A DNA stretch of 39,087 nt from Acidobacteriota bacterium (GCA_022822745.1 JAJEAO010000030.1:1-39087); one strand, 5' to 3'. Positions 1-7,689 are shown, numbered from the stretch's first letter. Numbers and translations: made by a program. Notes: generated by a model from the sequence alone, not told the origin.

Positions 1-65
1 CCCGACACCATCCGCGCCCCGCCGCGATGCCCGCCACGAGGCCCCGGTCCAGCGACCTCCTCCCA

Positions 66-71
66 TAAGAT
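66..71 (+). promoter_or_regulatory. possible -10 box upstream of pheA
   Basis: TAAGAT lies here, about 100 nt upstream of the chosen pheA start. It resembles the TANNNT boxes found just before many starts in this window, but the distance means that if it is a promoter the transcript carries a leader of about 95 nt. No -35 match is visible. A short ACCAC/GTGGT stem (105-118) followed by four T residues sits in this leader; it is too weak to call an attenuator. Confidence 0.3.
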
Positions 72-174
72 GGAACGACGGATCCGCGCCCGCAACGAGC
101 GTCCACCACTCTCGTGGTTTTCTGCGGCGCAGGCTCCTAGCAGCGTCCGCGACCGCCGCAGGAGACGCAGGAGC

Positions 175-1017
175 ATGTCGCGAGTCGCCTTCCAGGGCGT
201 CGAAGGGTCGTTTTCCCATCTCGCGTGCCGCGAATTCGCTCCCGCATACGACCCGTGGCCCTGTGTGGCGTTCGAGGATGTCTTCGACGCCGTGGGCAGC
301 GGAGCGGCGGAGAGGGCGCTGATCCCGGTGGACAATTCCGAGGCGGGGCGGGTGGCCGACGTCCACCACCTGCTTCCCGAATCCAGCCTGCGGATCGTGG
401 GCGAGACCTTCCTCCGGATCCGGTGCCAGCTCCTCGGCCCGCCCGGCGCGCGGCTCGAGGATGTGGTGACCGTCCACAGCCACGTCCATGCGCTCGCCCA
501 GTGCCGCCGGTGGATCCGCGGCCGCGGGCTCGTGGCGGTGGCGGAGCGGGACACCGCCGGAGCGGCCGCGGACGTGGCGCGCCGCGGGAGCCGACGACGG
601 GCGGCGATCGCTTCCTCGCTCGCTGGCGAGCTCCATGGACTGGAGATCCTCGCGCCGAACATCGAGGATGCGTCCCACAACACGACGCGGTTCCTCCTGA
701 TGGCCCGGCAGGACGCTCCGATCGCCCCGTCGGGAGGGGTGGCGGGGCCGATGCTGACGACGATCGTGTTCGAAGTGCGGAATCTCCCCGCGGCCCTCTA
801 CAAGGCGCTCGGCGGCTTCGCCACGAATGGCGTGAATCTGCTGAAGCTCGAGAGCGCCATGGTGGGGGGCTCGTTCACCTCGACCCGGTTCTACTGCGAC
901 TTCGAGGGGCGACCGGAGGATCCTCCGGTCCAGCGGGCGCTTGAGGAGCTCCAGGTGTTCTCCCGTTCGTTCCGGATCCTCGGCGCCTACCCGGCGGATC
1001 CCCGCCGTCCGCGGTAA
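175..1017 (+). CDS. pheA: prephenate dehydratase
   Basis: Monofunctional prephenate dehydratase of 280 aa, converting prephenate to phenylpyruvate in phenylalanine synthesis, cytosolic. The N-terminus MSRVAFQGVEGSFSH matches the family start; the catalytic TTRF motif is at residues 170-173 (NTTRFLL). A C-terminal ACT domain covers about 195-272, with LES at 225-227 in the place of the usual ESRP phenylalanine-binding motif. The VGGSF context after it resembles the short-form enzymes of alphaproteobacteria. I chose ATG 175 because the protein then begins at the conserved beta strand and AGGAG lies at 160-164, 10 nt upstream. The frame is open back to an ATG at 70, but those 35 residues are an arginine-rich string with no family match. 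No chorismate mutase domain is fused. Function is confident; allosteric control by Phe is inferred from the ACT domain. Confidence 0.95.
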   Translation: MSRVAFQGVEGSFSHLACREFAPAYDPWPCVAFEDVFDAVGSGAAERALIPVDNSEAGRVADVHHLLPESSLRIVGETFLRIRCQLLGPPGARLEDVVTVHSHVHALAQCRRWIRGRGLVAVAERDTAGAAADVARRGSRRRAAIASSLAGELHGLEILAPNIEDASHNTTRFLLMARQDAPIAPSGGVAGPMLTTIVFEVRNLPAALYKALGGFATNGVNLLKLESAMVGGSFTSTRFYCDFEGRPEDPPVQRALEELQVFSRSFRILGAYPADPRRPR

Positions 1018-1160
1018 CCGGGATTCCTCCAGGCGGGTTCCGGTCCGCCGGAAGACGCCGAGCGCCGCCTGGCGCGTCCTTTCCCCGGACCGGGGCCGAA
1101 GCCTCTCCCGCGCCCCGGCAACGGCGTCGCCGGCGCATTGCGACGGACCGCGGCGTCGGT

Positions 1161-1196
1161 GTCACCGCGGCGTCACCACTCGTTCACCTGCGTCAC
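1161..1196. repeat. phased TCAC direct repeats upstream of TonB receptor
   Basis: Four copies of a TCAC core begin at 1162, 1173, 1184 and 1193, three of them as GTCAC. Spacings are 11, 11 and 9 bp, close to one DNA turn each, so the copies fall on the same helix face. They lie 70-105 bp upstream of the TonB receptor start in a 249-bp intergenic gap. The arrangement suits a regulator-binding array, but no regulator is identified. Confidence 0.35.
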
Positions 1197-1250
1197 GCAC
1201 TCTTGGGGCGAAGTTTTCTCGGGATTCAATCCGGAGACCCGAATCCCGCC

Positions 1251-1256
1251 CACAAT
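1251..1256 (+). promoter_or_regulatory. possible -10 box of TonB receptor gene
   Basis: CACAAT ends 10 nt before ATG 1267, with a C-rich spacer and no Shine-Dalgarno. It deviates from the TANNNT boxes elsewhere only at its first base, so it is a weaker candidate of the same class. Confidence 0.3.
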
Positions 1257-1266
1257 TCCCCCCGTC

Positions 1267-4056
1267 ATGCGCGACACCCCATTCCCTTCTCGGGGGGCCT
1301 TCCTGCCCTCCTTCGCGAGCCCATGGCTGCGGGGCGCCCTGGTGGCGACCTTCCTCGCGGCGCCGGGCCTCGGCGCGGCGCTGGCGCAGGAGACCGGACA
1401 GGTCTCCGGCGTGGTCCGTGACGACTTCAACGCCTTCGGGCTCCCGGCGGCTCCGATCACGGTGCTGGACACCGGGACCACCGCCTACACCGAGCTCGAC
1501 GGGCAGTACACCCTGACCCTCCCCGCCGGAGCCCACCAGCTCCAGGTCGGTTTTTCCGGTTACGAGGACATCACCGTCAGCGTGGACATCGTGGCCGGCG
1601 AGACCACCCGGCTCGACGTGGCGCTCCGGATGGAGCGGTTCGCCGAGGAAGTCGTGGTCACTGGCGAGATCGTCGAGCCCGAGCTCTTCACCGCCGAGGC
1701 GCAGCTCGTGGAGCGGCAGAAAGCCGCCGTGATCACGGACAACCTCGCTTCCGACGAGATGAAGGCCAACGCGGATTCCAACGCCGCCTCGGCCATGAAG
1801 CGGGTCACCGGGCTGACCGTGGTGGACAACCAGTACGTCTTCGTGCGCGGGCTCGGCGAGCGCTACTCGAACACGACCCTGAACGGCTCGGTCCTCCCGA
1901 CCACCGAGCCGGACAAGCGGGTCGTGCCGCTGGATCTCTTCCCCACCGGGCTGATCGAGAGCGTCTCGGTCGTCAAGTCCTACCTCCCCGACAAGCCCGC
2001 CGACTTTTCCGGGGGGCTCGTGGAGATCGATCCGCTGGCGTTCCCGAACGAGCCGGTGGTCAACGTCTCGATCTCGCAGGGCTACAACACGAACACCAGC
2101 TTCCAGGACGGGCTCAGCTACCCCGGAGGCGGGCGCGACTGGCTCGGCTTCGACGACGGAACCCGGGATCTCCCCTCGGCCATTCCCGATGCCAGAGTGA
2201 TTCGGACCAGCCGGTTCACCGAGGCCGGCTTCACGCCAGCGGAGCTGGAGACGATGGGCGAGTCCTTCTCCAATGTGTGGTCGCCCGTGACCGAGAGCAT
2301 CGGACACAACCAGTCCTACAGTTTCGTCGCGGGGAACAGTTGGGACAAGCTGGGCGCCATCGTGAGCGTCACCTGGTCCGAGAGTCACCAGACTCAGGAA
2401 GAGGATCGCACTTTCTATTCGGTGTCGCGGGGCGACCTCGATGTCCAGAACGACTATGACTTCGACGTCACCACGTCGAAGACCTCGACCGGGATCGTGG
2501 GCAATCTCGCCTACAAGTTCTCCGGAAACCATCGGGTGTCGCTGGAGAACTTCTACACTCACAACTCGAAGAACGAGGCGCGCACCTTCGAGGGCTACAA
2601 CAGTGACCTTGGGGCGAACCTCAGGAACTCGCGGCTCTTCTGGGTCGAGGAGGGCATCCTCTCGTCGCGGTTCTCCGGAGAGCACTACTTCCAGGCGCTC
2701 GCGGCCAGCCAGTTGGAGTGGAGCGCGACGCTTTCGCGGGCGACCCGTGACGAACCGGACCTGCGGGAGACACTCTACGAGTTCAACTCGTTCAGCGACG
2801 AATATGTGCTCGCCGACGAGTCGCAGAGCGGCTTCCGCATGTTCAACGACCTCGACGACGAGGTGGTGGAGCTGGGAGCCGACTGGACGCTGTTCTTCGC
2901 CCAGTGGGATGACCTGCCGGCGAGTTTCAAGCTGGGTCCCCGCACCACCCTGCGGGAGCGGGATTTCAGTTCGCGCCGTTTCCGCATGATCCCACGCCTG
3001 CCGGGCGCTGTGGACATAGCGCAGACGCCGGAGATGATCTTCACTCCCGCGAACATCGGGGACATCTACGAACTCCGGGAGGAGACCCGTCCCACCGACA
3101 CCTACCGGGCCGAGCAGACGGTTCAGGCGTTCTATGCCATGACCGACCTGCCCCTCAGCCGGAACCTGCGGATCATCGGTGGGGCGCGTGTGGAACGCTC
3201 CGAGCAGATCGTGGATACATTCGATCTCTTCTCGAGTACGGCTGACATCGTCACGGCCACGCTGAACGACACGGACGTGCTCCCGGGCGTGAACGCGGTC
3301 TATGCGCTGTCGGACACGACGAACTTGCGGGCCGGGTACAGCCACACGGTGAACCGGCCGGAGTTCCGGGAGTTGGCGCCCTTCGAGTTCACCGACGTGG
3401 TGGGTGGTCGAGCGGTCATTGGCAATCCCGAGCTGAAGCGGGCCTTGATCCAGAACGTGGATGTCCGGCTCGAGACCTTCCCGGCGGCGGGCGAGGTTCT
3501 CGCCATCAGCGCGTTCTACAAGGACTTCACGAACCCGATCGAGCGGATCGTGCAGCCGACGGCCCAGCTCCGCACCTCGTACACGAATGCGCTCGGGGCC
3601 CGAAACACTGGAGTCGAGCTCGAGGCGCGCCGCCAGTTCGGGCGCCTCATGGGCTCCGCGAACTACACCTACGTCAGTTCCGAAATCGAGCTCGAACAGA
3701 TGGCGGGCCAGATTCAGACCAGCCTTGACCGGCCTCTGGCAGGCCAGTCCGCCAATGTGTTCAACCTCAGTGTGGATGTGGACCTGCCCGAGTTCAGGGG
3801 TAGTGCCAGAGTGCTCTACAACTGGTTCGACGACCGCATCGTGGATGTGGGCGCACTGGGCCTCCCGAACATCTACGAGGATGGTCGGGGCGTCCTGGAT
3901 GCCGTGTTCACGAAGCGGTTTGACAGCGTGAGCCTGCGGGCGTCCCTCGACAACCTCCTCGATGCCGAGCACCGCTTCACCCAGGGCGGCGAGCTGCAGC
4001 GAATCTTCAAGCTCGGCCGCTCCTTTTCCCTCAGCCTGTCCTACGCGATCCGCTGA
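1267..4056 (+). CDS. TonB-dependent outer-membrane receptor with carboxypeptidase-regulatory-like domain
   Basis: Outer-membrane active-transport receptor of 929 aa. Residues 1-40 form a signal peptide ending AALA/QE. Residues 45-120 are a carboxypeptidase regulatory-like (CarboxypepD_reg) beta-sandwich, an N-terminal extension common in large receptors of Bacteroidota and similar phyla. EEVVVTGEI at 127-135 resembles a TonB box or linker. The plug follows at about 150-270, with the typical VFVRGLGERYSNTTLNG segment at 191-207. The remainder is the 22-stranded barrel, ending in FSLSLSYAIR rather than the more usual terminal Phe. ATG 1267 is chosen because it starts the signal peptide. The substrate is unknown. 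The next gene, 136 nt downstream, is a surface lipoprotein of a type often found beside such receptors, suggesting a two-part uptake unit. GC content is lower than in neighbouring genes. Confidence 0.93.
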   Translation: MRDTPFPSRGAFLPSFASPWLRGALVATFLAAPGLGAALAQETGQVSGVVRDDFNAFGLPAAPITVLDTGTTAYTELDGQYTLTLPAGAHQLQVGFSGYEDITVSVDIVAGETTRLDVALRMERFAEEVVVTGEIVEPELFTAEAQLVERQKAAVITDNLASDEMKANADSNAASAMKRVTGLTVVDNQYVFVRGLGERYSNTTLNGSVLPTTEPDKRVVPLDLFPTGLIESVSVVKSYLPDKPADFSGGLVEIDPLAFPNEPVVNVSISQGYNTNTSFQDGLSYPGGGRDWLGFDDGTRDLPSAIPDARVIRTSRFTEAGFTPAELETMGESFSNVWSPVTESIGHNQSYSFVAGNSWDKLGAIVSVTWSESHQTQEEDRTFYSVSRGDLDVQNDYDFDVTTSKTSTGIVGNLAYKFSGNHRVSLENFYTHNSKNEARTFEGYNSDLGANLRNSRLFWVEEGILSSRFSGEHYFQALAASQLEWSATLSRATRDEPDLRETLYEFNSFSDEYVLADESQSGFRMFNDLDDEVVELGADWTLFFAQWDDLPASFKLGPRTTLRERDFSSRRFRMIPRLPGAVDIAQTPEMIFTPANIGDIYELREETRPTDTYRAEQTVQAFYAMTDLPLSRNLRIIGGARVERSEQIVDTFDLFSSTADIVTATLNDTDVLPGVNAVYALSDTTNLRAGYSHTVNRPEFRELAPFEFTDVVGGRAVIGNPELKRALIQNVDVRLETFPAAGEVLAISAFYKDFTNPIERIVQPTAQLRTSYTNALGARNTGVELEARRQFGRLMGSANYTYVSSEIELEQMAGQIQTSLDRPLAGQSANVFNLSVDVDLPEFRGSARVLYNWFDDRIVDVGALGLPNIYEDGRGVLDAVFTKRFDSVSLRASLDNLLDAEHRFTQGGELQRIFKLGRSFSLSLSYAIR

Positions 4057-4149
4057 GGTTCCTCATCGAACTGTCCGGTTCGGCTACCGCGGTGGGTGCG
4101 TCTTCCTCATGCGTGGCGGCTGGACCAGCCCTATCTCTTTTCCTGCGAA

Positions 4150-4164
4150 CGGGCTTTCGGCCCG
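4150..4164 (+). other. small stem-loop between receptor and lipoprotein
   Basis: CGGGC-TTTCG-GCCCG forms a 5-bp stem with a 5-nt loop, in the 136-nt gap between the TonB receptor stop and the lipoprotein start. No T-run follows. It could stabilise or partly attenuate the shared transcript, adjusting receptor-to-lipoprotein ratio; this is inference. Confidence 0.3.
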
Positions 4165-4192
4165 CCTAGCGCATCCGGAAGGAGGCTTTTCC

Positions 4193-5578
4193 ATGCGCAC
4201 TACATTTCTTCGGATTGCCGCCCTGCTGGCGGCGTCCCTCATTGGCTTCTCGGCCTGCGAGGATGATTCCCAGTCCACGCCTGCGCCGGCCCCCGCCCCG
4301 GCCCCCGCGCCGAGCCCTTCGGAGCCCGAGACGCCCGCTACCATGGAGGTGAGCGGCGAGATTTCCAGCGACACGACCTGGGTCGCGGCGACGGAGTACA
4401 TCCTTGACGGCGTAGTGATCGTCTCTGACGGTGTCACTCTCACGATCGAACCCGGGACCACCATCTACGGAAACGACGGCCGCGACATGCTGGTCATTGC
4501 GCGCGGAGCCACGATTCTTGCGGAAGGCACGGCGGACGCCCCCATTGTGTTCACCAGCGCGCAGGATCCTGGACAGCGTGTTCGAGGAGACTGGGGAGGT
4601 GTTGTGATCAACGGCAGCGCACCCATCAACATCCCCCTCGACGAGGCGACAGCCGAATGTGTCGGAGGTGACGCCGCGCTGTATGGGGGAGACAATCCCA
4701 TGGACAGCAGCGGTGTTCTGAAGTACGTCCGGGTCGAGTTTGCTGGCGGTGAGTGTGCTCCGGAGGAAGAACTGAATGGGATTGCCTTTCATGGTGTTGG
4801 AGCGGGTACCGAGGTGGATTACGTTCAGGTGCACTACAACAAGGATGACGGCATCGAGTTCTTTGGAGGGACTGTGGATGCCAAGCACGTTGTCGTAACT
4901 GGTATCGGTGATGACAGCTTCGATTGGACCAACGGGTGGACCGGTCGCGGCCAGTTCTGGATTGCGCAGCAGCGCGGCGACGATGCCGACAACGGAATCG
5001 AGGCGGACAACAAGGCGGACAACAATGATCTGACTCCTCGTTCGAATCCGACCCTCTACAACGTCACGCTGATTGGAGATCCGGGCACGGACCTCGGCGA
5101 GGAGAGTGACATTGGTATGCTGCTCCGTGAGGGCACTGCGGGGATCTACGGCAATTTCATCGTCGTGGGCTTCAAGGATGAAGGGTTGAGGCTGGACCAC
5201 ACGGCCACCTATCAGCAGGTCGTTGGAGGCAGCCTGGTCGTCAGAAACTCGATCTTCCACGACAACCGAGCCGGCAGCTTCGGGGATGGCAGCAACAAGG
5301 GCGAGGATGATCCCTCTGTGACGGCGCTTGTCGAGTTGGCCAACGCGGCTGGGTTGGCGATCATGGAGGTGGACCCGATGCTGGAGCACCCGTACTACCA
5401 CCCGGGTGACGGGGACGAGCCGGAAGAGTTCGGCGTGTGCCCGACGGAAGGTTCCCCGGCGCTCACGAACTATGCAATGCCGCCGAACGACGGCTTTTTC
5501 GAAGCGGCGAGCTACATCGGTGCCTGTGACGTGGGCGGCGACTGGTTCCAGGGTTGGATTAACCTGAGCTCGAACTAG
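4193..5578 (+). CDS. surface lipoprotein with right-handed beta-helix-like repeats, TonB receptor partner
   Basis: Predicted lipoprotein of 461 aa. Residues 1-22 are a lipoprotein signal ending IGFSAC with Cys22 as the lipidation site; Phe at -3 is slightly off consensus. A Pro-Ala-rich tether follows at 30-50. The body opens with a segment in which VTLTIEPGTTIYG, a GATILAEGTADAPIVFTSA strand-turn and RGDWGGVVINGSAP can be read. I recognise this as a parallel beta-helix-like protein class that often accompanies TonB receptors in Bacteroidota and relatives. Asp, Asn and Gly are abundant (DDGIEFFGG, DDSFDWTNGW), compatible with metal or sugar contacts, though the ligand is unknown. The start is supported by a strong GGAAGGAGG at 4177-4185, 7 nt before ATG. 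A hand count of 4801-4860 gives 53% GC, far below the window's usual level. Likely co-transcribed with the upstream receptor; no enzymatic role is claimed. Confidence 0.85.
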   Translation: MRTTFLRIAALLAASLIGFSACEDDSQSTPAPAPAPAPAPSPSEPETPATMEVSGEISSDTTWVAATEYILDGVVIVSDGVTLTIEPGTTIYGNDGRDMLVIARGATILAEGTADAPIVFTSAQDPGQRVRGDWGGVVINGSAPINIPLDEATAECVGGDAALYGGDNPMDSSGVLKYVRVEFAGGECAPEEELNGIAFHGVGAGTEVDYVQVHYNKDDGIEFFGGTVDAKHVVVTGIGDDSFDWTNGWTGRGQFWIAQQRGDDADNGIEADNKADNNDLTPRSNPTLYNVTLIGDPGTDLGEESDIGMLLREGTAGIYGNFIVVGFKDEGLRLDHTATYQQVVGGSLVVRNSIFHDNRAGSFGDGSNKGEDDPSVTALVELANAAGLAIMEVDPMLEHPYYHPGDGDEPEEFGVCPTEGSPALTNYAMPPNDGFFEAASYIGACDVGGDWFQGWINLSSN

Positions 5579-5583
5579 CGCGC

Positions 5584-5643
5584 GGCGTCTGAGCTGACGC
5601 CTGTCGTCTAGGCGTGGCCTCGCCGGGTGTTCCTGGCGAGGCC
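5584..5643 (+). terminator. clustered hairpins after the TonB/lipoprotein pair
   Basis: Just after the lipoprotein stop are GGCGTC-TGAGCT-GACGCC (5584-5601), an overlapping alternative pairing ACGCC/GGCGT (5597-5615), and a perfect 9-bp stem GGCCTCGCC/GGCGAGGCC (5616-5624 with 5635-5643). The last has a 10-nt loop that holds the GTG start of the next gene. No T-run follows, so this may be a Rho-dependent end, a processing site or a translational control structure rather than a simple terminator. Confidence 0.4.
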
Positions 5644-6238
5644 CGGGGCAGGAGTTCTTTGCGGGTTCGCCCTTGGCGCCGGTCTTCTTCTTTTTCTTGC
5701 CTGTGGCGGCGGTCCCGAGGGGGCGCGCTCGGAGTCTGGAGGCTCGGGCGAGGATCACCCGGTACGCTCCGAGGCCGTGCCGGGCGCCGATGCCGACGCC
5801 GAGGTTCCCGCACTCGACGGGCTGTTTCCATCGGCCGAGGCGGCGGCCAGCGAGTTTCTCGCCCGGCTCGAAGGCGGGGACGCCACCGCCCTGCGGAGGC
5901 TCATCCTGACCGAGGCGGAGTTCCGCGCTTCCGTCTATCCGGCGCTCCCGGCCAGCCGCCCGGAACGGAACACCTCAGCCGAGTTCCTGTGGGGGCTGAT
6001 GGGGCCGCGGAGCCGGAACTCGCTGGCGGAGACGCTCGGGCGCTATGGCGGCCGCCGGCTCGAGCTGCTGTCGGTGGACTTTCTGGGCGAGACGACGGAC
6101 TACGGGCCGTTCCGGGTCCACCGCGAAACGGTGCTGACCGTCCGCGACGAGAGCGGGGAGCGGATGGTCGTTCGCCTCTTCGGGTCCATGATCGAGCAGG
6201 ACGGCCGCTTCAAGCTCTACAGCTTCGTCGTGGACTGA
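5627..6238 (+). CDS. putative lipoprotein of unknown function
   Basis: Protein of 203 aa with a hydrophobic N-terminus ending LLFLAC/GGG, a convincing lipobox, followed by an acidic Gly/Ser/Glu linker and a soluble domain from about residue 65. The domain has a helical start (SAEAAASEFLARLEGGDATALRRLI) and a mixed alpha/beta end rich in strands (VHRETVLTVRDE, MVVRLFGSMIEQDGRFKLYSF). That shape loosely recalls NTF2-like or DUF-type folds, but I do not recognise a family. The start must lie after the TAG at 5609-5611, leaving GTG 5627 as the only conventional choice; it sits in a hairpin loop and lacks a clear ribosome site. It may be read through from the upstream lipoprotein transcript. Confidence 0.7.
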   Translation: MFLARPGAGVLCGFALGAGLLLFLACGGGPEGARSESGGSGEDHPVRSEAVPGADADAEVPALDGLFPSAEAAASEFLARLEGGDATALRRLILTEAEFRASVYPALPASRPERNTSAEFLWGLMGPRSRNSLAETLGRYGGRRLELLSVDFLGETTDYGPFRVHRETVLTVRDESGERMVVRLFGSMIEQDGRFKLYSFVVD

Positions 6239-6254
6239 CCGGGGCGGAAGACCG

Positions 6255-6310
6255 GCGCTCTCCACGCCGGGGCGCCGCGGGCCGTCGGCCGGTCGTCGGG
6301 AGGAGAGCGC
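6255..6310 (+). terminator. long-arm inverted repeat after the lipoprotein gene
   Basis: GCGCTCTCC (6255-6263) and GGAGAGCGC (6302-6310) are perfect 9-nt inverted arms enclosing 38 nt that contain a smaller GGCC/GGCC stem. This lies between the 5627-6238 gene and the promoter at 6351. No T-run is present, so a terminator role is only plausible. Confidence 0.3.
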
Positions 6311-6350
6311 GGCCGAAGTCGGGTGTGTGTTTCCCGTGTTACGAGAGGTC

Positions 6351-6379
6351 TTGACAATGTAACAGCGCCGTCATATATT
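6351..6379 (+). promoter_or_regulatory. consensus sigma70-type promoter, TTGACA-17-TATATT
   Basis: TTGACA (6351-6356) and TATATT (6374-6379) are separated by exactly 17 bp. This is the only near-perfect housekeeping promoter I found in the window. Transcription would be expected to start about 7 nt after the -10 box, at or next to the A of ATG 6386, giving a leaderless message. Confidence 0.85.
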
Positions 6380-6385
6380 GTCGGC

Positions 6386-6955
6386 ATGAGCCGATGGCGG
6401 GAGCGCGGGCGACGGACGACAGGCTGGCGGAGTGTGCGCTGGGCCTCCGCCGCCGCCCTGGGAGCGGTCCTGGCTCTGCCCGGCTCTTCCGGCGCCCAGG
6501 ACCGGCAGGGCCAGGCCGCGGACGCGGAAGTGCTCCCCCGCAGCATCTATGTCCCGGTGCGCTTCGAGGTGGCGCCCTGCCTCCACGGGGTCGTGATCCG
6601 CACCGAGGAAGGTCGGATCCGCGCCGTCGCCCCCGGCCGGATCGTGAGCCAGTTCACCTTCCATGACCATCTCGAGGGGGCGAGTCCGGAGTTCGAGCGC
6701 CTCACGATCGAGGGCTGGGTGCAACAGGAGGTGAAGCCCAAGCCCGACACGGCCGACCCGGAGTCCATGGATGCCGACAGGCAGAGCCGCCAGCGCTTCC
6801 GGGCCGGGGTCGTGATCACGCCCGTCAGCATCTATGTGGCGAAGAAGCGGCTCGAGCTCGACACGATGGAGCGGATCTCCCGCTTCCGACGCCGCGTGGA
6901 TCTGCGCGTCCCCGAGCGCACCCTTCGCCTCCGGCCCCCGACGACCTGCGAGTAG
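6386..6955 (+). CDS. exported protein of unknown function
   Basis: Protein of 189 aa. Residues 1-40 form a signal peptide (basic MSRWRERGRRTTGWRSVR, hydrophobic ALGAVLALP, then GSSGAQ). The mature part has strand-like segments RSIYVPVRFEVAPCLHGVVIR and RFRAGVVITPVSIYVAKKRLELD, with the SIYV phrase occurring twice, and only two Cys residues, one near the end (TTCE). I recognise no family. The start is set by the consensus promoter immediately upstream, which leaves no room for a ribosome-binding site. It appears to be a single-gene unit, ending about 110 nt before the next gene, which has its own promoter-like box. Confidence 0.75.
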   Translation: MSRWRERGRRTTGWRSVRWASAAALGAVLALPGSSGAQDRQGQAADAEVLPRSIYVPVRFEVAPCLHGVVIRTEEGRIRAVAPGRIVSQFTFHDHLEGASPEFERLTIEGWVQQEVKPKPDTADPESMDADRQSRQRFRAGVVITPVSIYVAKKRLELDTMERISRFRRRVDLRVPERTLRLRPPTTCE

Positions 6956-7053
6956 GGTTGTCTGGTCAGTCTGCTCCCATCCGGATATTTCGCGAAGTCT
7001 TCCGCGAGAACGGGACGGTCCGCGGCTGCCGACAAGTCCCGCGAGAAGCGCGC

Positions 7054-7059
7054 TAGACT
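7054..7059 (+). promoter_or_regulatory. -10 box TAGACT for the 7068 gene
   Basis: TAGACT ends 8 nt before ATG 7068 with no Shine-Dalgarno between. Only a weak -35 resemblance (CCGACA, 7029-7034, 19-bp spacer) is present. Part of the recurring start-proximal TANNNT pattern. Confidence 0.55.
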
Positions 7060-7067
7060 CGCCGCCA

Positions 7068-7592
7068 ATGTCGAATTCGATCGTTGAGTGGGCCCCGGTG
7101 GCGGTGGTGGTTCTGGGGATCGGCACCCTGTTGTGGAAGGGAGGCATGTGGGTCGGGCGGGTGAACACCGATGTCTCGGGACTCCAGGACTTCATGAGGG
7201 AGATCCGAGAGGTCGTCATGCCGGAGATCCGGCGGGACATCAAGCGGATCTTCGAGCGCCTGCCGGCACCGATCGCGGAGGAGAACAGCCCCCTTCGGCT
7301 GACCGACTACGGGAAGCGGATGGCCGAGTTCCTCGAGGCCCACGAGTGGGCGACCGAGGTCGCCCCGTCGCTCGTATCCCGAGTGCGGGGAAAAGAGCCC
7401 TTCGAAGTGGACGAATTCGCCGAGGAGTACGTCGCTGACATCACCTCCGCTGGCGATATGGAGCGCCGCGTCGCCGCGTGCGCCTACGAGTTCGGCAGGC
7501 AGCGCTCGGAGATCCCCGTGGTGCTGCGCATCGCGCTGCGGGAGGAGCTGCTCCGCCTCACGGAGTCGCCACCCACCTCCATCCGGGCCTGA
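7068..7592 (+). CDS. membrane-anchored protein of unknown function
   Basis: Protein of 174 aa with a single N-terminal transmembrane helix (about residues 8-28, APVAVVVLGIGTLLWKGGMWVG) and a cytoplasmic or periplasmic soluble part. Residues 35-65 look like a helical, possibly coiled-coil, linker (LQDFMREIREVVMPEIRRDIKRIFERL). The C-terminal domain begins NSPLRLTDYGKRMAEFLEAHEWA, a phrase I have seen in uncharacterised bacterial membrane proteins, and resembles a small winged-helix-like unit, but I cannot name a family. The gene ends inside a duplicated sequence block and converges on the apaH operon. Confidence 0.75.
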   Translation: MSNSIVEWAPVAVVVLGIGTLLWKGGMWVGRVNTDVSGLQDFMREIREVVMPEIRRDIKRIFERLPAPIAEENSPLRLTDYGKRMAEFLEAHEWATEVAPSLVSRVRGKEPFEVDEFAEEYVADITSAGDMERRVAACAYEFGRQRSEIPVVLRIALREELLRLTESPPTSIRA

Positions 7593-7689
7593 TCCGAGGG
7601 CCCGCTTCCAACCGGGCCTGATCCGAGGGACAATCGGATCCAGGCTTGCCTGAGCGGGCCCCGAGGGATCCAGGCTTGCGGGATCCGAG
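7583..7689. repeat. paired tandem duplications forming hairpins between convergent genes
   Basis: An 18-bp unit CCGGGCCTGATCCGAGGG occurs at 7583-7600 and 7612-7629, the first copy covering the stop codon of the upstream gene. A second unit GGATCCAGGCTTGC occurs at 7636-7649 and 7666-7679. The second is close to an inverted copy of part of the first, so 7616-7626 can pair with 7634-7645 (11 bp with one bulged C, loop GGGACAA). The block fills the gap between two convergent genes and is a likely bidirectional transcription-end structure. Confidence 0.7.

Noticed and set aside
105-121. Attenuator-like hairpin with T-run upstream of pheA
   Set aside because: The stem is only 5 bp and no Phe-rich leader peptide is present.
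70-174. N-terminal extension of prephenate dehydratase from ATG 70
   Set aside because: The extra 35 residues are an unconserved arginine-rich string, and a Shine-Dalgarno sits before ATG 175.
1162-3972. Very long open frame (936 codons) antisense to the TonB receptor
   Set aside because: Arginine/glycine/histidine-rich without family motifs; a codon-bias shadow of the sense gene, which has full receptor features.
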